A stretch of 21,969 nucleotides of DNA from Carex sylvatica (taxonomy: Eukaryota; Streptophyta; Magnoliopsida; Poales; Cyperaceae). Under the pieces are notes generated by a model, which was given only the letters and a program-made list of their open reading frames with translations, did no database searches and had not been told where the DNA came from. Below, piece after piece: positions 9,070-18,234 of the stretch; position 1 is the first letter of the stretch; the number at the start of each line of letters is the position of its first letter. The position numbers were made by a program, and so were the translations under genes. Location of the stretch: positions 1 to 21,969 of the forward strand of contig CAXKVR010000836.1 in the NCBI GenBank assembly GCA_964058845.1. The letters run 5' to 3'.

Positions 9070-9239
9070 TGGACCGTCCGGGGCCCTGGCGGTTTCCTTC
9101 AATATATGGACCGCCCGTGGGCCTGGTGGTCGGGGTACTAATAAAAAAAAATTAAACACAGGGGTATTGTTAAAATTTTATTTTTTTTAAGGGGTATTAA
9201 TAAAAATGGCCGCTATTGTTAACAATATAATTCATAATT

Positions 9240-9655
9240 GAGCAAAGCTAGGGTGTGATGTGCTCACCAAGTGAATTTGGTACGCACAACTCCAAAAATA
9301 TATCGAATCGGCTTCAAACGACAAATTCAAATCGTTGAAATCTATGTACTTCATGAGTGATGCATGCACATGTAAAATTTTGAAAGTTTCGAATTCATTT
9401 GCTACAAGGTTAAGTGGTAAAAAAAAATAAAGATTTTATAAGTTATTTTATATATTCATTTTTCACTATTTCTTTGACCGCTTGACCTTGTAGCAAATGA
9501 ATTTGAAACTTTCAAAATTTTGTATGTACATGCATCACTCATTAAGTACATAGATTTCAACGGTTTAGATTCGTTATTTGAAGCCGATTCGATATACTTT
9601 TGAAATTATGCTCACCAAACCCACTTGATGAGCACATCACACCCTAGCTTTGCTC
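9240..9655. mobile_element. Mutator-like MITE, 416 bp, perfect 9-bp TSD
   Basis: TTCATAATT flanks both ends exactly (9231-9239 and 9656-9664). The ends are inverted copies of GAGCAAAGCTAGGGTGTGAT. The inverted arms extend inward through CGAATCGGCTTCAAACGA and GAGTGATGCATGCACATG and nearly meet at a small AT-rich loop around 9415-9470. It is related to the element at 16354-16745 (shared GAGNANANCTAGGGTGT end and GAGTGATGCAT inside). It starts 10 bp after the right flank copy of the preceding element. Confidence 0.92.
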
Positions 9656-9664
9656 TTCATAATT

Positions 9665-10259
9665 TCATCATTCATATACCTACTAAACAAATTTTCATTC
9701 ATTGGAATAATCAAGAAATTTCAAACTCTATCCGAATAGGATTAATATTCATCCATTATTTTACCTTTTTAATTTAAATAACACACTTTCAATGCTATCC
9801 TTTGATTTTCTAAACATGCCCTTAGTAAATAATGTTAAGAAATAGCAACAATGAACAAGCAAGCATTCATAGTAAAAGAGAAGTTTAAGAGTGAAAAAAA
9901 AGACTTTAAAAAAATATGAAGGAGAATTAGATAAATATACTTGTTTCAAAATCTAACTCTAAATCGGAGACATAATTTTGTAATTTTATTTTGAACCATA
10001 CACTTTTTTTAGTGAGGAAAAAGTATACTTGCAAATCAAATTTTAATTTTAAATTTTTATTATTATCTTTTAAATAGATAGAAAATTACTTTATTTAAAA
10101 ATTATAAACAATTCAAAAGCGGTGGTTATCTACTATCTAAAATATTTAAAACATTTAAAAAATATATATCAAAGTAAGTCATTTAATATATTTTTATATA
10201 AAAATTATATTTAATAATTCGGATTGACTATTTAAGCTGTATTCAAAATGCGGATTGAT
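9665..10259. other. AT-rich intergenic DNA, no feature recognised
   Basis: The 600 bases are mostly A/T with no element ends, tandem repeats or coding signature that I can support. The short open frame on the minus strand at 9761-9949 is low-complexity. Confidence 0.5.
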
Positions 10260-11960
10260 AATGTCAAAATATATAGCGAAAGTCACTACTTTTTAGTACG
10301 GAAAATGATAGAAAAGCGTATGCAAAGTATCTATTTTTCTGAATTATTCACCGCAAACGTGTTTTTAGGCTATTTTGGTAGGTTTTGGAGAAAGTTGCAA
10401 ATTTAGGTCGAAAACAAAGCAAAAATATCATATTTAGAGCGATTCTAAAGAAAGAGTCAAAATGGGGCAACACATGGAGTATGCAAACACCTCTCACGAA
10501 GTGCACAACATGCAACATGGCAAAATTCACCGAAATTCGGCTAAGTACAGTGCCCTACGGCCTCAGGTATGTCGCATGCGGCATAAATGCCTATACTACA
10601 GAGGCACACAGATTCAATCCGTGGACTGTCTAGTTTGAATTAAATCTCAACCGTTGGACATCAACCTTCTAGAAGGACGCATTTCTAGATGTGGCAGGCC
10701 TTGCCTCGCCTTGAAGTCTAAGTTTAGCGCTATATTTGGCACCCATGATCTCCATGTTCTCCATGACTCCTCACCCCTAGGCTAGGCTATATAAACCCCT
10801 ATTGTAATAGGAATTAGTGTGCATGTTTTAGTTGTGTAAGTTCATAGTTTAGAGCAGAATATTGCGTGAAATATTTGGTGTCATGGAGAAGAAGAGGCAC
10901 TCGAAGTCCAAAGCGGAAGAAGAAGCAGTCTTCTAAGGAAGAGGTGTCTAGGTTCTAGGTTATGTCTTTCTTTTATTCTTTCTTTTATTGCTTCTTTTAT
11001 TTTGTCATGGCTTTGAGTAGCTAAGCTCATCTTCTCTAGGGATGGATGTAATGAATTATAATTGCTCTTTATTATAATATTTATTTTTCTTTTATGTCTA
11101 TTTGAGATTTCATTATACTTCGAATGCTATTGAAATATGTCATTGCATACATAGTTCTGTCTACAGATAGTCCAGTGTCCTCTACATACCAATAGGTGTT
11201 ATAAGTCGTTGTACCTTGGTGTGAGAGGGGCTACATGTAAGTACTATAAACACTTCGGCTAACGAGGCTTGGCTGCGGTTCAAAGGCTAGGGTTCGAACT
11301 CAATGGGCTTCCTTAGCAGGATATAGATTAGATAGCATATTGACGTATAATTAGGAATTTATTTATTACTTGTAATGAATAGGGTTTAAGGTTATTACTT
11401 AGCGAGTAATAGGGAAATATAATTAATTAGATTGGTGTGAGTGGTTTAATTACATTATATCATGTGATAATCAGAATTGTCCCCCATAAGTCGATCTTAG
11501 AGTCAGAAAACCTTTCAAATACACATACAACCAAACCCAAGTAATTTGTGGAGAATAATAGAATCGGTATGCGGCTCTGCTCTACATGGTGGTCTATATC
11601 GCATACGGTAGTGACAGAAGGTCATATGCGAGGCCGTTTGTGGTAGTGACAGTGTCATATACGGGTAGACGTGAGTGCCATAAATATTGTATTGAGTTAA
11701 TTAGAAGGAATTCGTCCAAAACCCTAGAGGCTCTCTAAATTTGGTTTACAGCAATTAGCATCTGCACCTATACCATTGCCAGAGTAAACTGTAAAATCAC
11801 CTTGTACCTTTATTATTATTAGTATTCACGCAACCCAAACAATCCGAAGAACCTAGACTAGTATTTTTGTTGTTAAACTACTAAGATCTATCACTGTGGA
11901 TCGACACCCGACACTACTACACAGTAGGATTATGCGCTTGTAATCCAATATAGTAGCATT
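10260..11960 (+). mobile_element. LTR of a Ty3/Gypsy-like retrotransposon, apparently solo; ends approximate
   Basis: The layout is that of a long plant Gypsy LTR on the plus strand: a U3 with even composition, a TATA box GGCTATATAAACCCC (10785-10799), then a transcribed part with pyrimidine-rich TTTCTTTTATTCTTTC, followed by GAGTAGCTAAGCTCATCTTC and CTAGGGATGGATG, and close to the end CACTGTGGATCGACACCCG (11892). Such GTAGCTAA...CTAGGGATG and CTGTGGATCGAC phrases are familiar from Tat/Athila-type LTRs. No primer-binding site or internal domain follows 11960. The exact TG and CA ends and a 5-bp duplication were not resolved. The frame at 10385-10633 lies in U3 and is not taken as a gene. Confidence 0.6.
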
Positions 11961-12040
11961 ATGGTAACTTAGTATATATTTATATATACTAAAAGTTAGT
12001 AGTCTCATTCTGAGTCATCGCGGATCAATCCGCTATTACC

Positions 12041-13107
12041 TGACATTTTTATTTATATCCATTTTTAATATATTTTATCACAAATAATCAAGATTTTGAA
12101 CTTTTTAAAAAAAATCCCAAATCGCAAGAATTTCTTGCGGTTTGAGATTTAATTTTTTTTTTGCACCATAAAAATCTCGTTGCACTATATCTCCTTGAAT
12201 TTTGAAAAAAAAATTATCGTGTAAAGGACATATATTGAACAATCATAAATAATTTTAATGATCTTTGAATAATAAATAAAACCATAATCCATTAAAAAAT
12301 TAATCAAACACACACAATAAATAGTAAATAATTTTAAAATAATTATATGGGTAATTCTTGAATAATCTCTTATGCTTTTGAAAAAAACTAAACTCAGTCG
12401 TTGTATGTCTACCGGTTTTGGCCTATCTGTATGGGTGCATCATCGATGTTTTGACAATAATAAAGTTATGGCCGTTTAGAGAGCATGGGTGTGTTATCGA
12501 TGTTTTGGCAATGAAACATCGATGCACTTCTACCATCGTTAAGCAGGGCATAAAGCATCGGTTTGTTATCGGTGTTTTTGTAATGAAACATCGATGCACT
12601 ACTGCAGTCGTTAAGCCAGGCATGAAGCATCGGTGTGTTATCGGTGTTTTTGCACGGAAGCATTGTTTTTTTTTTAAAACTTTAAACAACCATAACTTTG
12701 GCTAGGAAAGTCAGTTTTACGTGTATGACCACAGTTCGGAAAGGGGATGAGACGGATCCGGATTCAATAATTGTCCATATAATTATTTTAAAATGCATTT
12801 ACTATTTATTGTGTGTTTGCTTATTTTTTTAATGAATTATGATTTCATTTATTATTTAAAAATCATAAAAATTATCTATGATTATTCAATATGTCATTTA
12901 CACGATAATTATTAAATTTTTTTTCAAAATTCAAGGAGATATAGTACAACGAGATTTTATGTTGCGAAAAAAAATTCAAACCGTAAGAATTTCTTACAGT
13001 TTGAAATTTTTATTTCCGCAAGAAATTGTGGACATTTAAAAAAAAATTAAAATCTTGATTATTTGTTTAAGATATATTAAAAAAATGAATATAAATAAAA
13101 ATATGGG
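12041..13107. mobile_element. Fold-back Mutator-like element, 1067 bp, with central minisatellite
   Basis: CGCTATTACC occurs on both sides (12031-12040 and 13108-13117), consistent with a 9-bp duplication plus one matching base. The ends are TGACATTTTTATTTATATCC and, from the right, CCCATATTTTTATTTATATT. The arms are about 12041-12350 and 12775-13107. Both arms contain a CGCAAGAATTTCTTGCGG-like small palindrome (12123-12140; altered to GTAAGAATTTCTTAC at 12983). The centre is occupied by a 72-bp tandem repeat. No transposase is encoded. Confidence 0.82.
12431..12663. repeat. 72-bp minisatellite inside the fold-back element
   Basis: Units beginning GCATGGGTGTGTTATCGATG (12483), GCATCGGTTTGTTATCGGTG (12555) and GCATCGGTGTGTTATCGGTG (12627) are spaced exactly 72 bases. 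A diverged partial unit precedes them at 12431. Each full unit contains ATGAAACATCGATGCACT, which includes the palindrome CATCGATG. Because 72 is a multiple of three, stop-free frames with 24-residue periodicity appear on both strands; I read these as by-products of the repeat. Confidence 0.85.
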
Positions 13108-13136
13108 CGCTATTACCATAGCGGTATAGTCACAAT

Positions 13137-13860
13137 TAGAGGTGGCAACGAGCTATTAAAGAGCGAGCTAGGCTGCACTCGTACTTGGCTTGTTGGTATA
13201 TCAAGCTGAGCGAGCGAGTTTGGATTTTAGGTCCCGAGCTAAAACTATTGCTCAAGATCGACTCGTGGCTTGTTCGAGCGAGCCGAACTAGCTCGTTACT
13301 AGCTTGGCAGATTTATAAATTGTTATATTTTCTTTCCTATTATATCTTAAATTTTCATAACACATTTTATCAATTATGACTAAAACAAAATAATATTTAT
13401 ATCACTAATTACTGAGGGATACTCTTAATTCAATTATAATTAAGCAAATCAACTACTATAAATTAAGTTTACAGCTAAATTCATACATACAAATATATCA
13501 AAATTCTAAATTCATACAAACATATTCACAAAATAGATTCATGCATACCAAATCAAACAAATTCATACAAATTAATTTAATTGCTTATAATTAATTCACA
13601 CATATTTTATAAAAATTATCAATCAACTTAAACACAGTTCAAAGTGCAATTGCCATAATACTGGCTATAACATCCATAAACCATAATATCCATAATCTAA
13701 AGTTAACGAATCCGATTAAACTATTAAATTATATATATTAAATATCTCGTTAAAACCGAACTAGTTCGTGCCAAGCTAGATCAAACTCAAACTCGTTAAT
13801 TTTGACTCGAGTATGTAACGAACGAGCTAATTTTAACTCGATTTACTAACGAAAAAGCTG
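13137..13860. mobile_element. hAT-like remnant with AACGAGCT-rich ends
   Basis: The left end TAGAGGTGGCAACGAGCT resembles the start of widespread plant hAT-type elements whose ends are rich in GAGC/GCTC words. The right side (about 13745-13860) has the matching CGAACTAGTTCG, AAACTCGTTAA and TAACGAACGAGC words in the opposite sense. No CACCTCTA end is found on the right, so the element is truncated or rearranged there. The middle is AT-rich and non-coding. The frame at 13185-13379 is not credible. Confidence 0.5.
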
Positions 13861-13954
13861 TTTCCGATTGAGTCACAGACAAATACAAATACCAAGTGGA
13901 CCAGTCACAATCTCTATTGTTTATTTGATTATCAATTAAAGCGCACGGAGTCAT

Positions 13955-14130
13955 GAATTCGTATCCTCTGAGATATCTCATATTTTGCATGATTTTCTGG
14001 GAAATCTCAACCGTTGAAATACGTTCTGTACGAGTCAAAGCTCTAATAATACTGGCCCCGGCGCTATCGCCGAGTAGGCACCGGACACGTCGGTCACGCA
14101 AAATATGAGATAACTCAGAGGATAGCACTC
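13955..14130. mobile_element. Short Mutator-like MITE, 176 bp
   Basis: The inverted ends are GAATTCGTATCCTCTGAG and GAGTGCTATCCTCTGAG, continuing as ATATCTCATATTTTGCATG and TTATCTCATATTTTGCGTG. The 9-bp flanks CGGAGTCAT (13946-13954) and CGCAGTCAT (14131-14139) match at eight of nine bases. The centre has a GC-rich mini-hairpin CGGCGCTATCGCCG near 14060. It lies in otherwise unassigned DNA. Confidence 0.65.
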
Positions 14131-14139
14131 CGCAGTCAT

Positions 14140-15151
14140 GGTCGTGGGTCGGTGTGTGGGTCCAGCTGGTCCAAAATATCACGTAAGACACGCTTTCTTA
14201 GTCGATCAATTCAACCGTTGATTCTCTCATCCGTGGCTCTGCAATCGATTCCTATCCACATCCAAAATATGCCATCACGTGTCACTGTAAAAGAAGAGTC
14301 CAAAGCTCTTGTGGCTAAGCATGAAACAACAAATAATGCGGCGAGTCGGAGCATTTAGAGACGATGGCCTTTAATATTTGTTAGATCAGCATTATTTATC
14401 TTTAAAAAAAAAAAACAGCTTTATTAAATGTTAAAAATTACAATACCAATTTGCTATGAAATAATTTTTAATTTAATAATTGAGTGTTCAAGTTTTCATA
14501 TCAGCATTTTCAATTAATTTGTATTTGTCTATTTTTTTAATACAAAAAATAAAATATTTAGATGAGTTAGGGCTGCACAAAAAATTCATAGTTCGTGATT
14601 CAATTCGAGTTTGATTTGAAATAGTTCGAAATTAATTCAAACCAATTCAAACTGGACCTGGTTTGTTCGAAATAGGTTCATGAACTATTCTAGTTTGAAT
14701 CTCAAAGTAACGTAAACCGTTGATTTCCGTTAATGACTTATGTTTACTGATGACTTAAAAGTTAAAATATAAGGCCGCCCAGCTGTAAGTCATAACTCGT
14801 AAGTCGTAATCTTTGGTCTCAGTTCTAAAATCTTAGATGACTTTCACATTTCGCTTTCGGCGACTACGATCTCTTATTATGTTTTTTTTTTTTTTTTGCA
14901 CCATCTCAATCTAAGAGTATGCTCCATATTTCAATCATTAAAAAACAGAGAATGGAAAGAAGGAGAGAATCGGTCAGTTTCAACTTGACTAAAATCTTTC
15001 ACCTACTCTAGAAGAGAAAAATCGAAGAAAAATAGTAGAGCAGAGGGGAGAAGGGGATCGCTATACAATTTTTTTTATTGTTATTATTTCCAAATTGGAC
15101 TGTAAAGAGATTAAATTTAACAGTCTTCTAGTTTTCTTCCATTTCCTTCCA
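14140..15151. other. Unassigned DNA with a G-box and possible hAT fragment
   Basis: No gene is recognised. The first 250 bases have balanced composition and include a perfect CACGTG (14277-14282, within ATCACGTGTCAC), a word often found in plant promoters. From 14400 the DNA is AT-rich; TTAGGGCTGCACAAAAAATT (about 14568) followed by repeated TTCGAGTTTGATTTGAA-like words resembles a hAT-type end. A purine-rich block follows at 14940-15060. Confidence 0.35.
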
Positions 15152-15260
15152 GTGGCGGACCAATGTATTGTATAGGGCAATAGGCCTATCTTCGAAATTC
15201 AAAATCAGTTTCCAGGTACTGAGTTTTGGCCTCTTGTCCACCCTAAAAATACCCTCTCCT
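15152..15260. mobile_element. Possible end of a hAT-type element
   Basis: CAGTGGCGGACCAATGTATT (15152) has the CAGTGGCGGA start seen at the ends of many plant hAT elements. The matching opposite end TCCGCCACTG was not found downstream, so this is a single terminus or a truncated copy. Confidence 0.35.
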
Positions 15261-16344
15261 GTGAGCTCATAATTTATAACAACTCAAAGTCTAGAGTCCA
15301 AAGGAAAATAAAATTTGACTGATCTAATAGAAAAATGAAATCAATTTTTTGAGTCTCTAATTGATAAGACTAAATTATATATACTTTTAGCACATATTTA
15401 ATCTCTAATTTATGACCAACTTTCTTGTATTTTAGTATAATTTAGTTTAAAATTATGCCAAGAATCAAATTATTATTTTTAGTTTGATTTAATTGCATTA
15501 CATCATTTGTGCGATCTCTAAGGCACTTTGTGTAGCCGCACAACTATTTTTAGAGTTCCAGCCATGATTCTACTGAAGCACAGTCGAGTCAAAGCCTCCG
15601 TGCGGCCAAGAGTGCGGCCTCCCATGGTCGAGAGGATACTCTTCCGTCTCCTTCCATCATTTTTCTTTAATCCGCTCTGTGAAGAACATCACAAAAGAAC
15701 ATGCGATGACTTAAAGGATAAACAAACGGTAACAATTTGAGGGCGACTTCAGCGCGTTGTGTTAAACAGGACGTATCACGTATCTTCTAACTTCATTTAT
15801 AAGTATTACAAGTTATTGACAATGATATATGTATTAGGATGTTGATGTCACAATCAATGCATTTTTCATAATACAACTCAAGATTCTAATCAAGCCGTTG
15901 GGAATCCATGTCTCGTGTAAATATGAATCAACTGATCTAGTGGCCTACTTATTATTGGATCTGCCTCTGGTGCAGATTGAATGATTGGGCACATCTGTCC
16001 TGTGGAAGTCGTAGTTAATTTGTTGTAGAATATTTTAATCGGATAATGTACTTGCGTCATTTATCAGAATCAGTGTCTTAAAATGCAGTCGCATGAGCTG
16101 CATATGTCTATACAGTCGGCAGCTGTGTTTAGAATGGTCATGCAATTTTTCCATGCAGTTTTGAGCATGCGGCCGCATATGCGGTCCAAATATGCAGACA
16201 TGCAGATTAAAAAATGCGGATGTAATTAGTTGGTGTATTTGTTTGTACTTTTGTGCTTGATTAATTTGATAATTTGATTGTATTTTAATTAGAATTTATG
16301 TGAAAAAACTATTGTTAGTTATGTGGAAATAAATTCAAATATAT
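15261..16344. other. Unassigned DNA with a purine/GC-rich island and repeated ATGCGG/ATGCAG words
   Basis: The segment 15510-15740 is less AT-rich than its surroundings and has a 70-codon frame, but I recognise no domain in it on either strand; it may be an old gene fragment. At 16083-16220 the words ATGCAG, GCATGC, ATGCGGCCGCATATGCGG and ATGCAGACATGCAG recur. A CAGTGTCTTAAAATGCAG at 16071 could be the end of another hAT-like element. Confidence 0.35.
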
Positions 16345-16353
16345 TAATATGAA

Positions 16354-16745
16354 GAGTAGAACTAGGGTGTTCTTAAGCTCACCAAAGTGTTTGGTGAGCT
16401 TAACTCTAAAACCCATCAAATCGGTTTCAAATGACGAATCCGAACTGTTGGAACCCGCCTACCGTACGAGTGATGCATATTCGAATTAATTTAGTATAAA
16501 GTCAATCGGTCCAAATGAGATGGTTAATAAATTAATTTTAGTGCATTCATTTTTTGAACGTTTTTTGACCGCTTGACTTGATACTAAATTAATCCGAATG
16601 TTTAAAATTTTCACATGTAGACGCATCACTCATAAGATAGGTGGATTTCAATGGTTCGGATTCATTATTTGAAACTGATTTGATGGGTTTTGGAGTTAAG
16701 CTCACCAAACACTTTGGTAAGCTTAAGAACACCTTAGTTCTACTC
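16354..16745. mobile_element. Mutator-like MITE, 392 bp, perfect 9-bp TSD
   Basis: TAATATGAA flanks both ends exactly (16345-16353 and 16746-16754). The inverted ends are GAGTAGAACTAGGGTGTTCT and GAGTAGAACTAAGGTGTTCT. It shares its end type and internal GAGTGATGCAT and TTTGACCGCTTGAC words with the element at 9240-9655, so the two belong to one family at different ages. Confidence 0.92.
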
Positions 16746-16761
16746 TAATATGAATAATATA

Positions 16762-17157
16762 GAGTTGGACTAAAATGAGCCATGGTTTATTTTAGCCATT
16801 TTAAAAATTCAAACAACCGATCCGAACCGTTCATCTTGTTCTCCATATTGAAATGTGCTTGGAGACCAAATTTTACATTTTTTGGAATTTGTTTACTATT
16901 TATTAAGCATTTTTTAAAATTGCTGATCCGATGGTCCAGAAAATTTTACTGTTTTTACTGTTCACAGCAAAACAGCAATTTTCAAAAATGCTTAATAAAT
17001 AGTAAACAAATTCCAAAAAATGTAAAATTTGATCTCCAAGCACATTTCAATATAAAGATCACATCTAATGGTTCGGATCGGTCGTTTGGACTTTCAAAAT
17101 AAAAATATGGCGTGGAGTACAATGCTTGGTGAGCCATGGCTCACCCAAGTCCATCTC
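16762..17157. mobile_element. Fold-back MITE, about 396 bp, first of three related copies
   Basis: Ends are GAGTTGGACTAAAATGAGCC and, from the right, GAGATGGACTTGGGTGAGCC. The arms contain GATCCGAACCGTTCATCTTG, TTCTCCATATT and GGAATTTGTTTACTATTTAT, found again in the next two elements. The flanks are TA- and CT-rich, so a target duplication cannot be resolved. The open frame at 16782-17102 crosses the palindrome and has no protein signature. Confidence 0.8.
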
Positions 17158-17172
17158 TCTCTCTATATATAG

Positions 17173-17573
17173 GAATATGCTAATATGCTGTGTAGCATAG
17201 AGGGTCTCCGTGCAATGGCTCAATATTTAACTTTTTAAAATCTTAACAGTCGATCCGAACCGTTCATCTTGTTCTCCATATTAATATGTATTTGGATACC
17301 AAATTTTATATTTTTTGAAATTATTTTACTATTTTTTTAGATTTATTGAAAATCGCTGTTTTTTTATGGTCCAGATTTGCTGAAAACAGCGATTTTCAAT
17401 AAATTAAAAAAATAGTAAAAAAATTCCAAAAAATATAAAATTTGGTCTCCAAATACATATTAATATGGAAAACAAAATGAACGGTTCAGATCGACCGTTA
17501 GGATTTTGAAAAGTCGAACATTGAGCCGTTGCACGGAGGCTCTCTATGCTACGAGTAGCATCCTAGCAAGTTC
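17173..17573. mobile_element. Fold-back MITE, about 400 bp, second related copy
   Basis: The ends align as GAATATGCTAATATGCTG and, from the right, GAACTTGCTAGGATGCTA, followed by GTAGCATAGAG in both. The arms carry the same GATCCGAACCGTTCATCTTG block as its neighbours. It lies in a TATATATA context, so its 9-bp duplication is ambiguous. The loop is around ATGGTCCAGATTTGC (17368). Confidence 0.78.
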
Positions 17574-17592
17574 ATATATATATATATATATA

Positions 17593-18008
17593 GAGTACGG
17601 CTACCATACATTGCAATGCATAGGCACCTGTGTGCATTGGACTATAAATCACGGATTCAAAGTCCAAATAACCAATCCAAACCGTTCATCTTGTTCTCCA
17701 TATTAATATGTGCTTGGAGACCAAATTTTATATTTTTTGGAATTTGTTTACTATTTATTAAGTCACTTTGAAAATCACTGATCCAACGGTGCCTTTTGAT
17801 TTTACTGTAACCGTTGGATCAGCGATTTTCAATGTGGCTTAATAAATAGTAAACAAATTCCAAAAAATGTAAATTTTGGTCTCCAAGCACATATTAATAT
17901 GGAGAACAAGATGAACGGTTTGGATCGGTCATTTGGACTTTGAATATGGTGATTTATAGTCCAATGTACAGAGGTGCCTATGCATTGCAATGTATGGTAG
18001 ACTTACTC
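17593..18008. mobile_element. Fold-back Mutator-like MITE, 416 bp, third related copy
   Basis: ATATATATA flanks both ends (17584-17592 and 18009-18017), though the TA repeat lowers the weight of this. The inverted ends are GAGTACGGCTACCATACATT and GAGTAAGTCTACCATACATT, continuing with GCAATGCATAGGCACCT in both. Inner arms carry the shared GTTCATCTTGTTCTCCATAT and GGAATTTGTTTACTATTTAT blocks. The innermost stem is GATCCAACGG around a short loop near 17790-17810. Confidence 0.88.
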
Positions 18009-18017
18009 ATATATATA

Positions 18018-18225
18018 TATATACACACATTAATTTTTATTTTAAAATCTGTATATATAAATCTGCATATTGCATATGCATGAACAACAGAACAAAGTGT
18101 TGAAAAGAGAATTTGCTTTAGAAATTCACTTTTGATCGGCTAGACCAGATAACATATCGCTCAAATTGCTGGGTTGCTTCTGAAAGTAACAGCGGAATAT
18201 TGACTTTTCTTATTTGTTGATGATA
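18018..18225. other. Short unassigned spacer
   Basis: About 200 bases with a TA/CA microsatellite at the start and no recognisable gene or element end. Confidence 0.4.
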
Positions 18226-18234
18226 CTCTGTGAC

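Larger units (their letters stand above)
7824..9212. mobile_element. Fold-back Mutator-like element with GC-rich palindromes, carrying a nested solo LTR
   Basis: The termini are CGGTCATTTTTATTAATACC and, reverse-complemented from the right, CGGCCATTTTTATTAATACC. The 9-bp flanks TCGTTGTTA (7815-7823) and CTATTGTTA (9213-9221) agree at six of nine bases; the other three are transitions, as expected for an old duplication. The arms run about 7824-8160 and 8875-9212. Each arm contains a GC-rich block (7905-7970 and 9068-9135) with repeated GGACCGCCC/GGGCGGTCC words, starkly different from the AT-rich surroundings. The centre holds a solo LTR and an ATGTAT microsatellite. Poly-A/T tracts in the two arms have different lengths. 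Confidence 0.8.

Noticed and set aside
10385..10633. 82-codon plus-strand frame
   Set aside because: Lies in the U3 part of the Gypsy-like LTR upstream of its TATA box.
12418..12705. Cys/His-containing frames of 65-95 codons on both strands
   Set aside because: They follow the 72-bp minisatellite (a multiple of three), inside a transposable element; both strands are open, which argues against coding.
13796..14191. 131-codon minus-strand frame
   Set aside because: It crosses the end of a hAT-like remnant and a whole 176-bp MITE, so it cannot be an ancestral gene; no domain seen.
15528..15740. 70-codon plus-strand frame in a less AT-rich island
   Set aside because: No domain or splice-site pattern recognised on either strand; kept only as unassigned DNA that might be an old gene fragment.
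16782..17102. 106-codon plus-strand frame
   Set aside because: Spans both arms of a palindromic MITE; the second half is the reverse complement of the first.
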